From assembly GCA_965112735.1 (NCBI GenBank), contig OZ218951.1:806001-870000 (forward strand): a stretch of 64,000 nucleotides of DNA, in the 5' to 3' direction. The notes below the pieces were generated by a model, which was not told where the DNA came from, searched no databases, and saw only the letters and a list, made by a program, of their open reading frames with translations. Of the stretch, positions 28,101 through 36,376 are shown piece by piece. Origin of the DNA: Phaeosaccion multiseriatum. Taxonomy: Eukaryota > Ochrophyta, other classes. The translations under genes and the position numbers were made by a program. Numbering within the stretch: position 1 is the first letter of the stretch; each line of letters begins with the position of its first letter.

Positions 28101-31100
28101 AGTGGTGCAGCCGCCACCGCCTGGTGTGCGTGCGTGTGTGTTTGTGTGTGTGTGTGCGTGTGTGTGCGTGTGTGTGCGTGTGTGTATGTGTGTATGTGTG
28201 TGTGAGAGAGAGTTGGTGAGTGGGGGGGGGGGGCAGAGGGTGGCTGCCTGACTGCCCATACGCTTGCTTGCCTGCCTATATGCCTGCCTATATGCCTGCC
28301 CATATGCCTGCCCATATTCTTGCCCATATGCCTGCCTTACTCACCCCCGGAGCAGGATGAGGAGTTGCCTCTAAAGCCGGTGATTATTGCGGGGCTGTAG
28401 GAGGTGTTGTCGGCGGACCACGGGCTATCCTGCCCTCCGACGGTTACAGAATACGAGTGCTCAAACCTGGCGTGCGCACGGTAAGGACAAGGATAGAGAC
28501 AGGTGAAGGAGGAGAGATGAAGGGAGAGGGAGAGAGACCCACCACACGGAAAGAACCAAGCCCTCACTCACTCACTCACTCACTCACTCACTCACTCCCT
28601 CACTCACTCACTCACTCACTCACTCACTCACTCACTCACTCACTCACTCACTCACTCATTCACTCACTCACTCACTCACTCACTCACTCACTCACTCACT
28701 CACTCACTCACTCACTCACGCACTCTCTCACTCACCCGACCCCCTCAGCAGAGCTGCACGCCATCGCCGAGTCGTTAAGCACTCGGCAGGAGGTGAGGTT
28801 GAGACGCTGCCCGGCCAGGCCCTGCAGGGTGGGGTTCAGCATGGTTGAGGAGGGTAGGTTGAACCCTTCTTCCTCCTCCATCATCCCGGAGCTGCTGCTG
28901 CTGCTGGTGGTGGTGATACCAGGACGGCCGGTCACAGATGGCGGTCCGAAGTACCTCCCCGTGAGGGTGATGTCTTCCCCGCCCTTGGTGGAGAGCAGTG
29001 CGGTGGAGATGGAGCTGGGGGCCGAAACCGTCAGGATAGAGGGGGTATGGTACGAAGAGGATGACAAAGAGGATGATGACGATGACGACGGCCCCCACTG
29101 TCCTCCTACACGTGCGCTCCAGGTGTGGTTCCTGCCCACCCCGGGGGAGGTAACACAGTGCATCTCCGTATGGGCAACGGTAACCACACAGGAAGAGGCG
29201 TTGAGAGAGGAGGCACTCGATCCGAAGGCGGCCAGATCCGTGTTCTCGTACGAAGCATACACGAGGTTGGGTTGGTTGGGCTGGTTGGGGTCCGAGACCG
29301 GGCCCAAGTGGTCCCCCGTGACTCGAAGCGTGTCGTTTCCAAGCGTGTCCAGGCCGTGGAGGGACGCGAGGGAGGGGTAGAGAGGGGCGAGGCCGTCGAT
29401 GGAAGGCGGGGTGTAGAAGCTCGTGGTGTCAGGACTGGTGCTGTCGCTAGTTGGGCCCCACTGATGCCCAACCTCGACGCTCCAGACTTGTGAGTATCCT
29501 ACTCCCTCTGCTGAGATGCATTCCATTTGGGTGTGATCGATGGTGACTTGGCACGTTGTGGCGTTGAATAGGGAGCCGCCCAGGCCATCCTCGGAAGGCC
29601 AGTTTGAAGAGCGATAGCTGGCATTGACCTTTGGAGGGGAGGGGAGGGGAGGGGAGGGGAGGGGAGAAGAGGGGAGGGGAGGTAACGAGAGAGGAGGGGA
29701 GGGGAGGGGAGGAGAGACGAGGAGAAGGAAGGGTAAGTGATGGGAGGCAGGCATCATGGTAGGGAGAACCGAGGTCTGAAACGCACATTCACTTCCCCTC
29801 CCCTCCCTTCCCCTCCCTCCTCCTGCGCCACTCGGGTAGGTAGCTCAGTCGTCGTCCCCTTACCTCGTTACCGCTGCTAACTGGGCCGAAGTTGCTGCCC
29901 GTAAGCGTCACGGTCTCCCCCCCCCTTGTATCAAGTCCTTCGGAGGGGAAGTCGAGGCCGCTAATCTCCGGAGTGGTGTAGCTGATGGAGGCCGTGCTGA
30001 TGGAGCTGTGAAGTGCGAAAGGTGAAGAGTCAAGAGGTCGGTGGGTTAGTTGGGCATGGATGGGAGGGGAGGGGAGGGGAAGCACAGCGCTGATGCATGT
30101 CTGTATGGGTACATTTGCATATTCTCATGTGCAAGCCTCTCAGCCCGTATTGTCTCTGACCTGTTCTGCCCTCCCACGGTGACCATCCAAAGCAGGCCGT
30201 GGCCCACTCCGGCCTCTGTGGCGCATGCCAGCTCGGAGTCCGATGAAACCGTGCACGCCACCTGAAGGGGGAGAGGGAGGGGAGGGAGGGCCGACAGCGA
30301 AGGGTGGCGGGGCAGGCAGGTGGAGAGAGAGGGAGGGAGAGGGAGAGAGGGAGAGAAAGAGAGGAGAAAGGGGTGTAAGCATCCGTAGATCCACACACAC
30401 ACAGAGACAGCGCTCATCTCTCTCCTGCTTGCGGGCCCTCTTTGCCGCTCCAAGCATGCTTCACACGGCAAGTGACGCACACGCTCCTCTCCCCCCCGGG
30501 GTGGCAGGTGTACAATGCACCGCAGTGAGTGTATCGTCGTTCAACGTAAGACACTACAAGTCCCCTCCCCCCAACTCCCTATCTCCCCTCCCTCCCCTCC
30601 ATTCCCCACTCACCTCGTGAAGGTCGCTGGCGATGCCCGTGAGGCCCTCCCCGGCCTTGTAGTAGGCCACAACGGCGTTGCTCGCGTCTGCGGGGCCAAA
30701 GGAGTCACCCACAACCTTGTAGTAGGCCACAACGGCGTTGCTCGCGTCTGCGGGGCCAAAGGAGTCACCCACAACCACCACCGTGTCGCTCCCGTCCGTC
30801 GCGATGGACGCAGGGGAGGCGAAGGAGGCGACGGAAGGGGGCTCGTAACTCGAATACGCACTCGCCAGCACAGCCGAATCCTGCCCGTCCACCGTGATGT
30901 ACCAGTAATGCTCCTTCCCCACCCCAGCGGGGTAGGCGCAGACGGCCTCTGAGTGCGAGACGGACACTGAGCAGGGCGCGTCGAAGAGCAGGCCGGAGTA
31001 TGCGTCTACGCCGTCGCTGTTCTGGAAGTGTGCAGTCACGCTGGCCGCGGAGGCCGTCGAGCCGAGCGAGGTTCCTGTGAGGGTGATGGTCCCGCCCTCA

Positions 31101-34100
31101 GTGTCCAGGGCATCAGCGTTGCTCCCCAGGCTGTCGAGGGTAGGAGCGAGGTAGGTAAGCTGGCAGCCTGTCCCGTCGCTGGTGCTGCTGGTGGAGCTGT
31201 CACAGCTGCTGCTCTGGCCCGCAACGGTGACTGTGACTGCATGGTCAGCGCCCGTGCCCTCTGCTGTGGAGCACCGCAGCTCGCTGTCGGATACATGGGT
31301 GCAGCTGCCGAAGGAGTACTCCTCTCCATCGCCATAACTGGCTGCGTCTAGGTAGGCCTCCGAGGGGCCAAAGTAGTTGCCTGTGATGGTCACTTCCTCA
31401 CCCCCCGCCGTATCGAGGCCTTCCTTCGGACTGAGGCTGTGTATCACGGGCGGCTCGTAGGACAGAGAGGAGGCGATGAGCGTCTGCACCCCTCCCTGCG
31501 TGGACACGTTGAAGGCGAGGTTGACTCCCGCTCCGGGCACGGAGGTACACTCGATGGTGCCCACATCGCTGCTGCTGCTCGTGGCCGCGTCTGTAATCCT
31601 GCAGTCCGTCGCGAGCAGGCTGTACGGCGCCCCGTCTGCCTGGTAGTACACGATGGGGTCGTCCTGTGCATCACCGAGCCAGTAGCCCGTGATGGAGATC
31701 TGAGTGGGCAAAGGCAGAGAGGTTGGGGGTAACAGCGCGACTTCGGGTGAGAAGGCAGGCGCAAAGGACCTGCAATGCGATGTAGAGAGACGGCAAAACC
31801 TTCTCTCTCTCTGTCTCCATCTGTCTCCACCTCTGTCTCCCTCGCTGTCTCTCCCTCTACCTCTTGGCTTCTCCCTCACGAGGGACCCAACAAGGTCAAC
31901 CCAATCCCCCAAGAAATCTTACCGTGTCCCCTCCGGCGGTGTCCAGCAGGGCCGCACTCGCTGTGACGCTCTCCAGGCTGAGGGCAGGTGTGATGACGAG
32001 GCCGGGCAAGCGGCTGTTGTAGGTGGAGGAAAGCTCGTCGATGGGGTAGCCCGACGCGTCTTCTGTACCGAACAGCTCAAATCCCGCCGTGGTCGTCTGA
32101 CGAGCGTCAACAAGTCAATGAGTTTGGCAAGGGAGGAGGTAACGGACAGGAAAGGGGTAGGGCAGGCAGGGCATCAGAGTGGAGAGAAGAGAGCCGAGTG
32201 AAGACAGTCCGCCAGCCCTCCCAGCCGCTCTCTCTCTCTCCATCTCTTGCATGTGTTGGAGCATACCTACCACACACACGCCCCCCTCTCTTGACTACCC
32301 ATGCTCCGCCCTTCTCCTCCCCTCCCCACCCGCTCAGCCCTGCTTACCTCCACAGTGAAGGAGGGGTTGGTAAGAGTCTCCAGCTGCAGCTGAACCTCCG
32401 TGCCCGCGGGAATGGCCGAAGCAGTTGCGCAGCTCACGCGCACAGAGCTCGAGGAGGAGAAGGAGCAGTCCCAGTTCGAGGCCCCGCTCCCCTCCGGGTA
32501 GGACGCGAAGACGACTCCCTTCTCATTGCCGGTGAACTGCCCAAAGCTACTGGGAAAGCGCAGCACGAAAGCCCCTCCGGCCTCGATGTCGCCCGTCCCT
32601 TCGAAGGTCACGTTGCAATAGCCCTTACCCGTGGCCATGTTCTGAGCGTGGGTGACGTGCAGAGCGGCGAAGCGAGGACGGACGGTGGCGAGGAAGGGAG
32701 GGGAGAGGCGATGCCAAGGGTAGAAAGGGAAGGGGATCTTGAGTGAGTAGTGCTTCTTTCTGTGTGACAAAATTGAAAGGAACCTCGACAGACAGGGGTT
32801 CCTCCGGCTCACTCTCTTGCTCCCCTCCTCCCTCCCTCCCTCTCACCGTCTCCAGCGCGACGACGGGGGTAGTGGCGAATGTCCCCGGGATGATCACTGC
32901 CTCCTCCTCGCTCGAGTAGGCGCCCCAGCCCGCAGCGTTCCGGGCCCGCACGGAGAAGGAGTACGTGTCACCCGTGCGGAGGCCGTCCACCTGGAAGCTC
33001 ACCACCACCGCCCCCGACCCCGTGGCGCTCGTGGAGTAGCTGGAGGAGGAGGTGAGGTTGGTCGCCACGCTTCCCACGTCGGACACGTCCGCGTTGTAGT
33101 AGTAGATCATGTAGCCCTCCACGGCGGAACCGCTGTCCTCCGGAACGGTCCAGGAGAGGTCCGCGGCGCCCAGCAAGGAGCTCGGAGAAGCCGCGGACAG
33201 GCCAGTGATGGTTTCCGGCACGTCGTACACCCACAGCGCGTCCGAGGCGAATGCTGTGAGGTCGTTCTTGCTGGAGTCCCCGCTCTGTTCTGCCGACAGG
33301 AAGGTGCCTGCCGAGGAGGAAGAGCTGCTCAGCGCGGTGGTCGAGCACAGCAGGAACAGCGGCTCCGTGCTGGACGTGGCCCCGTCCGCGAAGGTCATGG
33401 TCACCGTCTCGGCGTAGGCAGAGGTGGCGCTGAGCAAGGGAGGGAGGGGAGGGGGGGGGGGGAGCGGTTGGTTGGAACATTCAGTCACAGAGCCAGCAAG
33501 AAGGACACGTAGGTCTTGGGACTTTGTTCTCCCCAGCTCGCTCACTCACGCGCTCAGTCACCCACCCACTTACTCACAGACTCGCTCCCCGGCTCCCTCC
33601 CTCCTTTCCTTCCTTCCTTCCTTCCTTCCTAGTCCCTCCCTCCCTCCCTTCCTCACGCATACACGCATCCTCTCTACCCTCTCTCCAGGAGACGCTTCTC
33701 TTCTCCTTCCTCCTTTGTGCTTGCCAATATGCCTCCGTACCTGCTGCTGGCTCCCTGGTTGGCAAGGAGGCAGGCCGGGTCGCCCCCTCCTACCCCTTCC
33801 ATAGACACGTCCACAGAGGTGGCACTGCCCACGAGAGCCGTGTCCACCTCAAGCGAGAGCGCATACTCCTGGCCCATCTGCACGCCATCGCTGCTCAGCC
33901 CGAAGGGGAAGGCCTCTCCCGTCGCGAAGCGGACGGAAAGCGCCGCCTGTGATGTAAAGAGAGTGGTGGTACATATAGGTGACCCCCGTACGTATGTAAG
34001 CGTCGAGGAGAAGGCGAGGAAAGGGAGGAGGAGGGGCCTCGGAGCTTGGGGCCGAGGGCCTACAGTGGCTGTGCGACTGGCCAGACGACACGCATTCTCT

Positions 34101-35665
34101 CTCTCTCTCTCTCTCTCTCTTACTCACCTCGACTCCCGTCGTGCTCGTGACGGTGGAGCTGGCTACGGTCGACCCCGCTGCGTTGGTCGCGGTCAGCGAA
34201 CACGTGTAGGAGGTGGCCTGAGACAGCCCCTCCACCGAGAGGCTCACAGAAGACGACGACGCGTCTGTGGATGTGGAGCTCTGCGTGCTGGAGGCGCCAT
34301 CGGTGCAGCTGACCTCGTACAGCGTAATGGCCGAGTTGCTGTCGTCTACCTGGGGGAAGGACACAGTGATGGAGCTAGTCGATGTGTCGGTGAGACTCAA
34401 GGTCACGCCCGACGTGTCCGGGACGTCTGAGCAGAGCGAGAGGCATCGTAAGAGGACGATGAATGGAGACGAGACAGAGAGATGAGGGAGGAAGAGAGAG
34501 AGATTGGCGACAGAGGAAGAGAGAGGGAGGGATGAGAGATTCGAGACATAGGGAGAGAGAGCACGCACGTCACTACGGCTTCTAGAGGAGAGAGGCCCGC
34601 GCCGATAGGTTTGCCCCCCTCCACACACAAGCACACCCACCCACCCACCCACCCACCCGTGCCGTACGTACCATACACGAGGAGGCTCGTCAGCGCCCCA
34701 CCGGATACATCATTGCCCGAGCTTGAAGATTCTGTAACCGTCAGGACGGGCCCTGAGGCGTACGCTGCCGTGCAGAGCACATAGGCGTCTGCCGTGTCGT
34801 CACTTCCCTCTGCAAAGGCCAGAGAGAGGGAGGAGGAGCTGTAGCTCGCAGCGGCATTGGACGCAGTCATCGCCGAGTCCCCTAGGAAGCAGTCAAAGCT
34901 CCCGCTGCCACTGAGCGCCACGTCTGCATCGAAGGCCAGGTGGTCGGAGCCGCTCCAAGCGACCCGAACGCCGTAGAGCGTGTCGATTTGCAGCCCGTCG
35001 GTGTCGTGGTTGACGGTCGAGCCGAAGCTACTGTCGTACACGGCCAGAGACAGCGCCCCTGTGGCCCCCGTGGTGAAGGAGGCCTCCCCGGCCGAGGACT
35101 CCGCGCCGTCGCTGCTTAGCGTGACCACCGAGAAGGCGTAACTCTGGTACTCGTCCAGCCCGCTAAAGGAGAAGGACGTGGACGCCGCTGTCGTGCTTCC
35201 CTGCAGCGCCCCGTCGAGGTAGACGCGGTAGGCATCTATGCTACTACTCACCCCATTTACGGCCCCTGTCTCTGACGGCGCTGTCCACTCGATCATTGCA
35301 CCCGAGGTGGTCAGGGCCGTGACGCTGAGGTCTGTGGGCTCGCCGGGGTCCACTGGAGCCACTGGTGCTTGCGTCGGGGCCACGGTGGGGGCTAGCGTGG
35401 GCGCCGTGGTGGGTGCGACAGTGGGTGCGAAAGTGGGTGCGATAGTGGGTGCAATAGTAGGAGTGACTGTGGGTGCGAAAGTGGGTGCAATAGTAGGTGT
35501 AGTAGTAGGAGTGACTGTGGGTGCTGCTGTAGGTGCTGCCGTCGGGTTTGCTGTGGACGGTGCTGGTGATGGCGGCCCACCAGGGCTTGCCGCTGCGATG
35601 GAGAGCAAGTACAGCAGCACCGCTACCCACCCCCATGATGAGAATGGCTGCATGCGGGGCGCCAT
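1..35665 (-). CDS. Giant IPT/TIG-repeat multi-pass membrane protein, left copy (3' end beyond window)
   Basis: A single gene of 49 visible exons runs leftwards from the ATG at 35665. I placed each exon by GT-AG signals (one GC-AG), and the reading phase is kept at every junction, giving about 7,187 codons without an internal stop. The order is signal peptide, Pro/Thr linker, fibronectin-III-like domains, about 27 TIG domains, DUF2341/ConA-like region, Cys-rich region, 9-10 membrane segments and cytoplasmic tail. TIG (immunoglobulin-like E-set) domains usually mediate extracellular binding, so a large cell-surface receptor or adhesin is inferred; ligand and function are unknown. The first eight exons and the start of the ninth are almost identical to the head-to-head gene at 40663. 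The donor of exon 39 (7419) is the weakest splice call. The final exon stays open to base 1, so the C-terminus is missing. Confidence 0.85.
2556..2657. repeat. Three exact 34-bp tandem copies (intron 47, left gene)
   Basis: The unit begins ACACGAATAGTATGAGCAAG and is repeated three times without change, next to a GA-rich tract. Confidence 0.95.
3530..3622. repeat. (CA)n microsatellite, intron of left gene
   Basis: About 45 CA dinucleotides, intronic between exons 45 and 46. Dipeptide frames through it (VCVC, THTH) are not genes. Confidence 0.95.
3649..5324 (-). other. Left gene exons 43-45: multi-pass transmembrane module
   Basis: Exons 4517-5324, 4040-4165 and 3649-3782, plus the end of exon 42. 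Hydrophobic spans visible in order: [20 protein letters not shown] and a weaker one (both exon 42), [115 protein letters not shown] and [20 protein letters not shown]. That is 9-10 segments. The [16 protein letters not shown] segment resembles a conserved stretch of TRP-like protist proteins next to Cys-rich domains, which is suggestive only. The intron between exons 43 and 44 uses a GC donor (CAG|GCAAGG), and this choice alone restores the phase. Confidence 0.75.
5334..5659. repeat. (GGTT)n and (CTCA)n tracts filling intron 42
   Basis: A GGTT/GGTG tract at 5334-5420 on the acceptor side is followed by CTCA repeats at about 5493-5655. The CTCA tract reads (GTGA)n on the coding strand, continuous with the GTGAGT donor of exon 42. 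Confidence 0.9.
5660..7102 (-). other. Left gene exons 40-42: Cys-rich GCC2/GCC3-like region leading into the membrane
   Basis: Exons 6931-7102, 6411-6745 and 5660-6085. Exons 41-42 encode closely spaced cysteines in a pattern like ephrin-receptor-like/GCC2-GCC3 modules: [18 protein letters not shown], then [20 protein letters not shown], then an [14 protein letters not shown] stretch, then [21 protein letters not shown]. The last Cys is followed directly by the first hydrophobic span ([20 protein letters not shown]). The arrangement of a Cys-rich stalk next to a multi-pass membrane region is seen in many protist receptors. That comparison is from memory and needs a profile search. Confidence 0.7.
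7419..11045 (-). other. Left gene exons 35-39: membrane-distal beta modules with one TIG
   Basis: Exons 10563-11045, 9957-10355, 8600-9682, 8018-8174 and 7419-7714. The region is extracellular and beta-rich and I do not recognise most of it. Exon 35 has a Cys cluster ([15 protein letters not shown]). Exon 37 carries a poly-Gln run and a poly-Ser run encoded by trinucleotide tracts at about 9150-9180 and 9001-9058, and ends with a TIG start ([19 protein letters not shown]). The exon 39 donor is weakly supported (GAG|GTTGGT at 7419; an alternative GT lies upstream near 7490). The chosen donor keeps phase with exon 40. Confidence 0.6.
8378..8599. repeat. (CCCT)n polypyrimidine tract at donor of exon 37
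   Basis: About 210 bp of nearly pure polypyrimidine, which is purine-rich (GGGA)n on the transcript just after the donor at 8599. Intronic. Confidence 0.95.
11386..14637 (-). other. Left gene exons 33-34: DUF2341/ConA-like region and Ser-rich stretch
   Basis: Exons 14456-14637 and 11386-14141. Exon 34 is 2,756 nt, the longest complete exon in the window. It starts with a DUF2341-like pattern ([13 protein letters not shown], then [38 protein letters not shown]). Concanavalin/laminin-G-like strands follow ([11 protein letters not shown], then [17 protein letters not shown] and a second set ending [12 protein letters not shown]). [10 protein letters not shown] linker and Ser/Asn-rich stretches separate the units, and several clustered Cys occur towards the end of the exon. 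A carbohydrate- or protein-binding extracellular role is inferred from the fold class only. No catalytic motif was seen. Confidence 0.6.
15336..15510. repeat. (GGAA)n tract in intron 31 of left gene
   Basis: GGAA repeats with GCAA interruptions. No gene. Confidence 0.9.
17437..17750. repeat. TATG tract and imperfect GA-rich minisatellite in left gene intron 28
   Basis: TATG/AATG repeats at 17437-17490 lead into a repeated GA-rich unit containing GGCGGAGAGTCAGGCAGAGA, present about five times up to 17750. Confidence 0.9.
18080..18112. repeat. (AT)n in an AT-rich intron
   Basis: An ATATAT run inside an unusually AT-rich stretch (about 18050-18160) of left-gene intron 27. Confidence 0.9.
18778..19209. 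repeat. (GT)n then (GACA)n long microsatellite, intron 26 of left gene
   Basis: GT repeats at 18778-18860 and GACA repeats at about 18936-19209. Apparent SVCL or RQTD polypeptides here are repeat artefacts. Confidence 0.95.
22862..23167. repeat. (GGGA)n purine tract, intron 20 of left gene
   Basis: About 300 bp of GGGAGG-rich DNA, interrupted near 23010-23090. Pyrimidine-rich on the transcript. Confidence 0.9.
24401..24647. repeat. (GGGA)n and (GTGA)n tracts, intron 17 of left gene
   Basis: GGGA repeats at about 24401-24535 and GTGA repeats at about 24583-24632 fill the intron between exons 18 and 17. Confidence 0.9.
25585..25692. repeat. (TGAC)n tract, intron 15 of left gene
   Basis: TGAC repeats with TGAT interruptions. 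Intronic. Confidence 0.9.
27321..27715. repeat. (GAGT)n tract, intron 12 of left gene
   Basis: Nearly 400 bp of GAGT/GAGC repeats between exons 13 and 12. No gene. Confidence 0.9.
28561..28735. repeat. (CTCA)n tract abutting donor of exon 10
   Basis: On the transcript this is (GTGA)n beginning at the GTGAGT donor at 28735. Confidence 0.95.
30655..30774. repeat. 60-bp in-frame tandem duplication in exon 7 (left copy only)
   Basis: Two 60-bp units (30655-30714 and 30715-30774) repeat exactly, while the mirror position near 45556-45615 has one. It adds 20 residues ([20 protein letters not shown]) to the start of one TIG domain and makes exon 7 1,086 nt instead of 1,026. Confidence 0.95.
32348..34426 (-). 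other. Left gene exons 2-5: FN3-like domains and linker modules
   Basis: Exons: 34128-34426, 33741-33946, 32847-33429, 32348-32641. Exon 2 holds a second fibronectin-III-like domain ([20 protein letters not shown], then [14 protein letters not shown]). Exon 4 holds a third ([20 protein letters not shown], then [17 protein letters not shown], the typical FN3 F-G region). Exon 3 and the first half of exon 4 form a repeated beta module of the kind that ends exon 1. Exon 5 is a further beta module with paired cysteines. All four exons lie in the inverted-repeat arm and agree with the right-hand copy in length and phase (299, 206, 583 and 294 nt). Confidence 0.75.
34672..35665 (-). other. Left gene exon 1: signal peptide, Pro/Thr linker, first FN3-like domain
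   Basis: Exon 1 encodes a hydrophobic N-terminal segment ([14 protein letters not shown]) expected to act as a signal peptide. About 60 residues of PTAAPT/PTIAPT repeats follow, which look like a stiff, probably O-glycosylated spacer. Next comes a fibronectin-III-like domain (starts near [19 protein letters not shown], ends near the [13 protein letters not shown] strand). The remainder, up to LLVY at the donor, is a beta-rich segment I do not recognise. The encoded sequence matches exon 1 of the right-hand gene essentially residue for residue. The donor is TATG|GTACGT. An upstream 21-nt leader exon that could add an in-frame N-terminal extension is discussed in the findings. Confidence 0.8.
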
Positions 35666-36288
35666 CGCTCTATAGCACTGGATCTGTCCGCTTTAGCAGA
35701 TGCACTACGGCAGTGAACAGGGGTGGAGGGTGGATATGTTTAGAATGGGTTGGGGGACGCGAATGAGCTCTCGTTAAGTCGGCCACTTCTTACCCAACGT
35801 AGGTCGCTGAACCACCTTGTCAGGCCAGACAGCACAGCTTGCCTGACTCACCTGTCTGTGGATCCGCGCCATGCTATTCCCTCCCTCCTCGCCACTATTG
35901 TTGGGGGGCTCCTGAATCGGTCTTAAGGTAGACAGCAGCAGCCAATAAGGCTCGACCAAAGCCTATAGCCTGAATGGCTTCCCCTGTGACTCTCTTAAAG
36001 CCTCACCGGGTCCTGGAAGTGGGAAGATAAGCCTCACTCCCACCTCAAAATCTAATCTCTGGCCGGCGGGAGATACCCCACGCCACTGCCAACTTTTCTC
36101 ACTCAACTACGGACGAAGAGGAACAGCAACCGCAGCTGCTACTGATCAGATAGGAAAGAATGGGACTGATGTACTGGTGTCCCCAGCAATGTCGCGCTGG
36201 CCTCCCCCTCTGCTATCGTGTTCAAGTGCCTGAGAATCCGTTAGGTCGCCCGTATGCCTCTAATTCATTGACTTCTTCTGACAACCTT
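35666..36288 (-). promoter_or_regulatory. 5' flank/promoter region of left giant gene (inside repeat arm)
   Basis: About 620 bp upstream of the start codon, nearly identical to 40038-40662 in mirror image, so both giant genes should share proximal cis-elements. It holds a possible short leader exon ending ACAG|GTGAGT (mirror of 40456-40476). A CTATAG motif lies just 5' of the ATG. No other gene is evident in it. Confidence 0.55.
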
Positions 36289-36376
36289 CCAAACAAATGA
36301 ACAAATCCCAAATCCACCAACTCAAAGGATTTGGATTTTCCACCCCGATCCACCCCCCCCCCCTCTTAAAACCACT

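Larger units (their letters stand above)
14887..32096 (-). other. Left gene exons 6-32: tandem array of about 26 IPT/TIG domains
   Basis: Exons: 31923-32096, 30614-31699, 30161-30261, 29864-30005, 28736-29628, 28345-28466, 27836-28120, 27229-27320, 26038-26933, 25709-25817, 25220-25430, 24648-24968, 24278-24396, 23739-23805, 23183-23376, 21962-22851, 21433-21613, 21182-21256, 20639-20944, 20250-20469, 19245-19988, 18470-18687, 17773-18018, 17190-17349, 16103-17058, 15537-15820, 14887-15186. Each repeat shows the TIG signature L(D/S)T.GGE.(V/I).(L/I)TG..FGP. Then come a C-V...H(T)xMxC(V/T)xxEGVG segment with a conserved cysteine pair and a (V/I)GGQxS...SYxxP strand. Exon 21 (21962-22851) contains a TAAP/APT linker inside one repeat. 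Repeat borders usually do not coincide with exon borders. One further TIG lies in exon 37. Confidence 0.8.
29969..36288. repeat. Left arm of large inverted repeat
   Basis: Reverse complement of 40038-46336, pairing as x with about 76328-x near the start codons. The inner border falls at AAGGTTGT (36281-36288 against 40038-40045). The outer border lies at the codons for SYT-P (29969-29983 against 46322-46336). Differences seen are few: a 2-bp indel near the inner end, microsatellite length changes in introns, single substitutions such as three residue changes in exon 7, and a 60-bp tandem duplication only in this arm. The arm carries the 5' flank, exons 1-8 and the start of exon 9 of the left giant gene. 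Confidence 0.95.

Noticed and set aside
28457-28760. Frames of [10 protein letters not shown] (also near 14166, 5480, 20040)
   Set aside because: (CTCA)n microsatellite translation, intronic.
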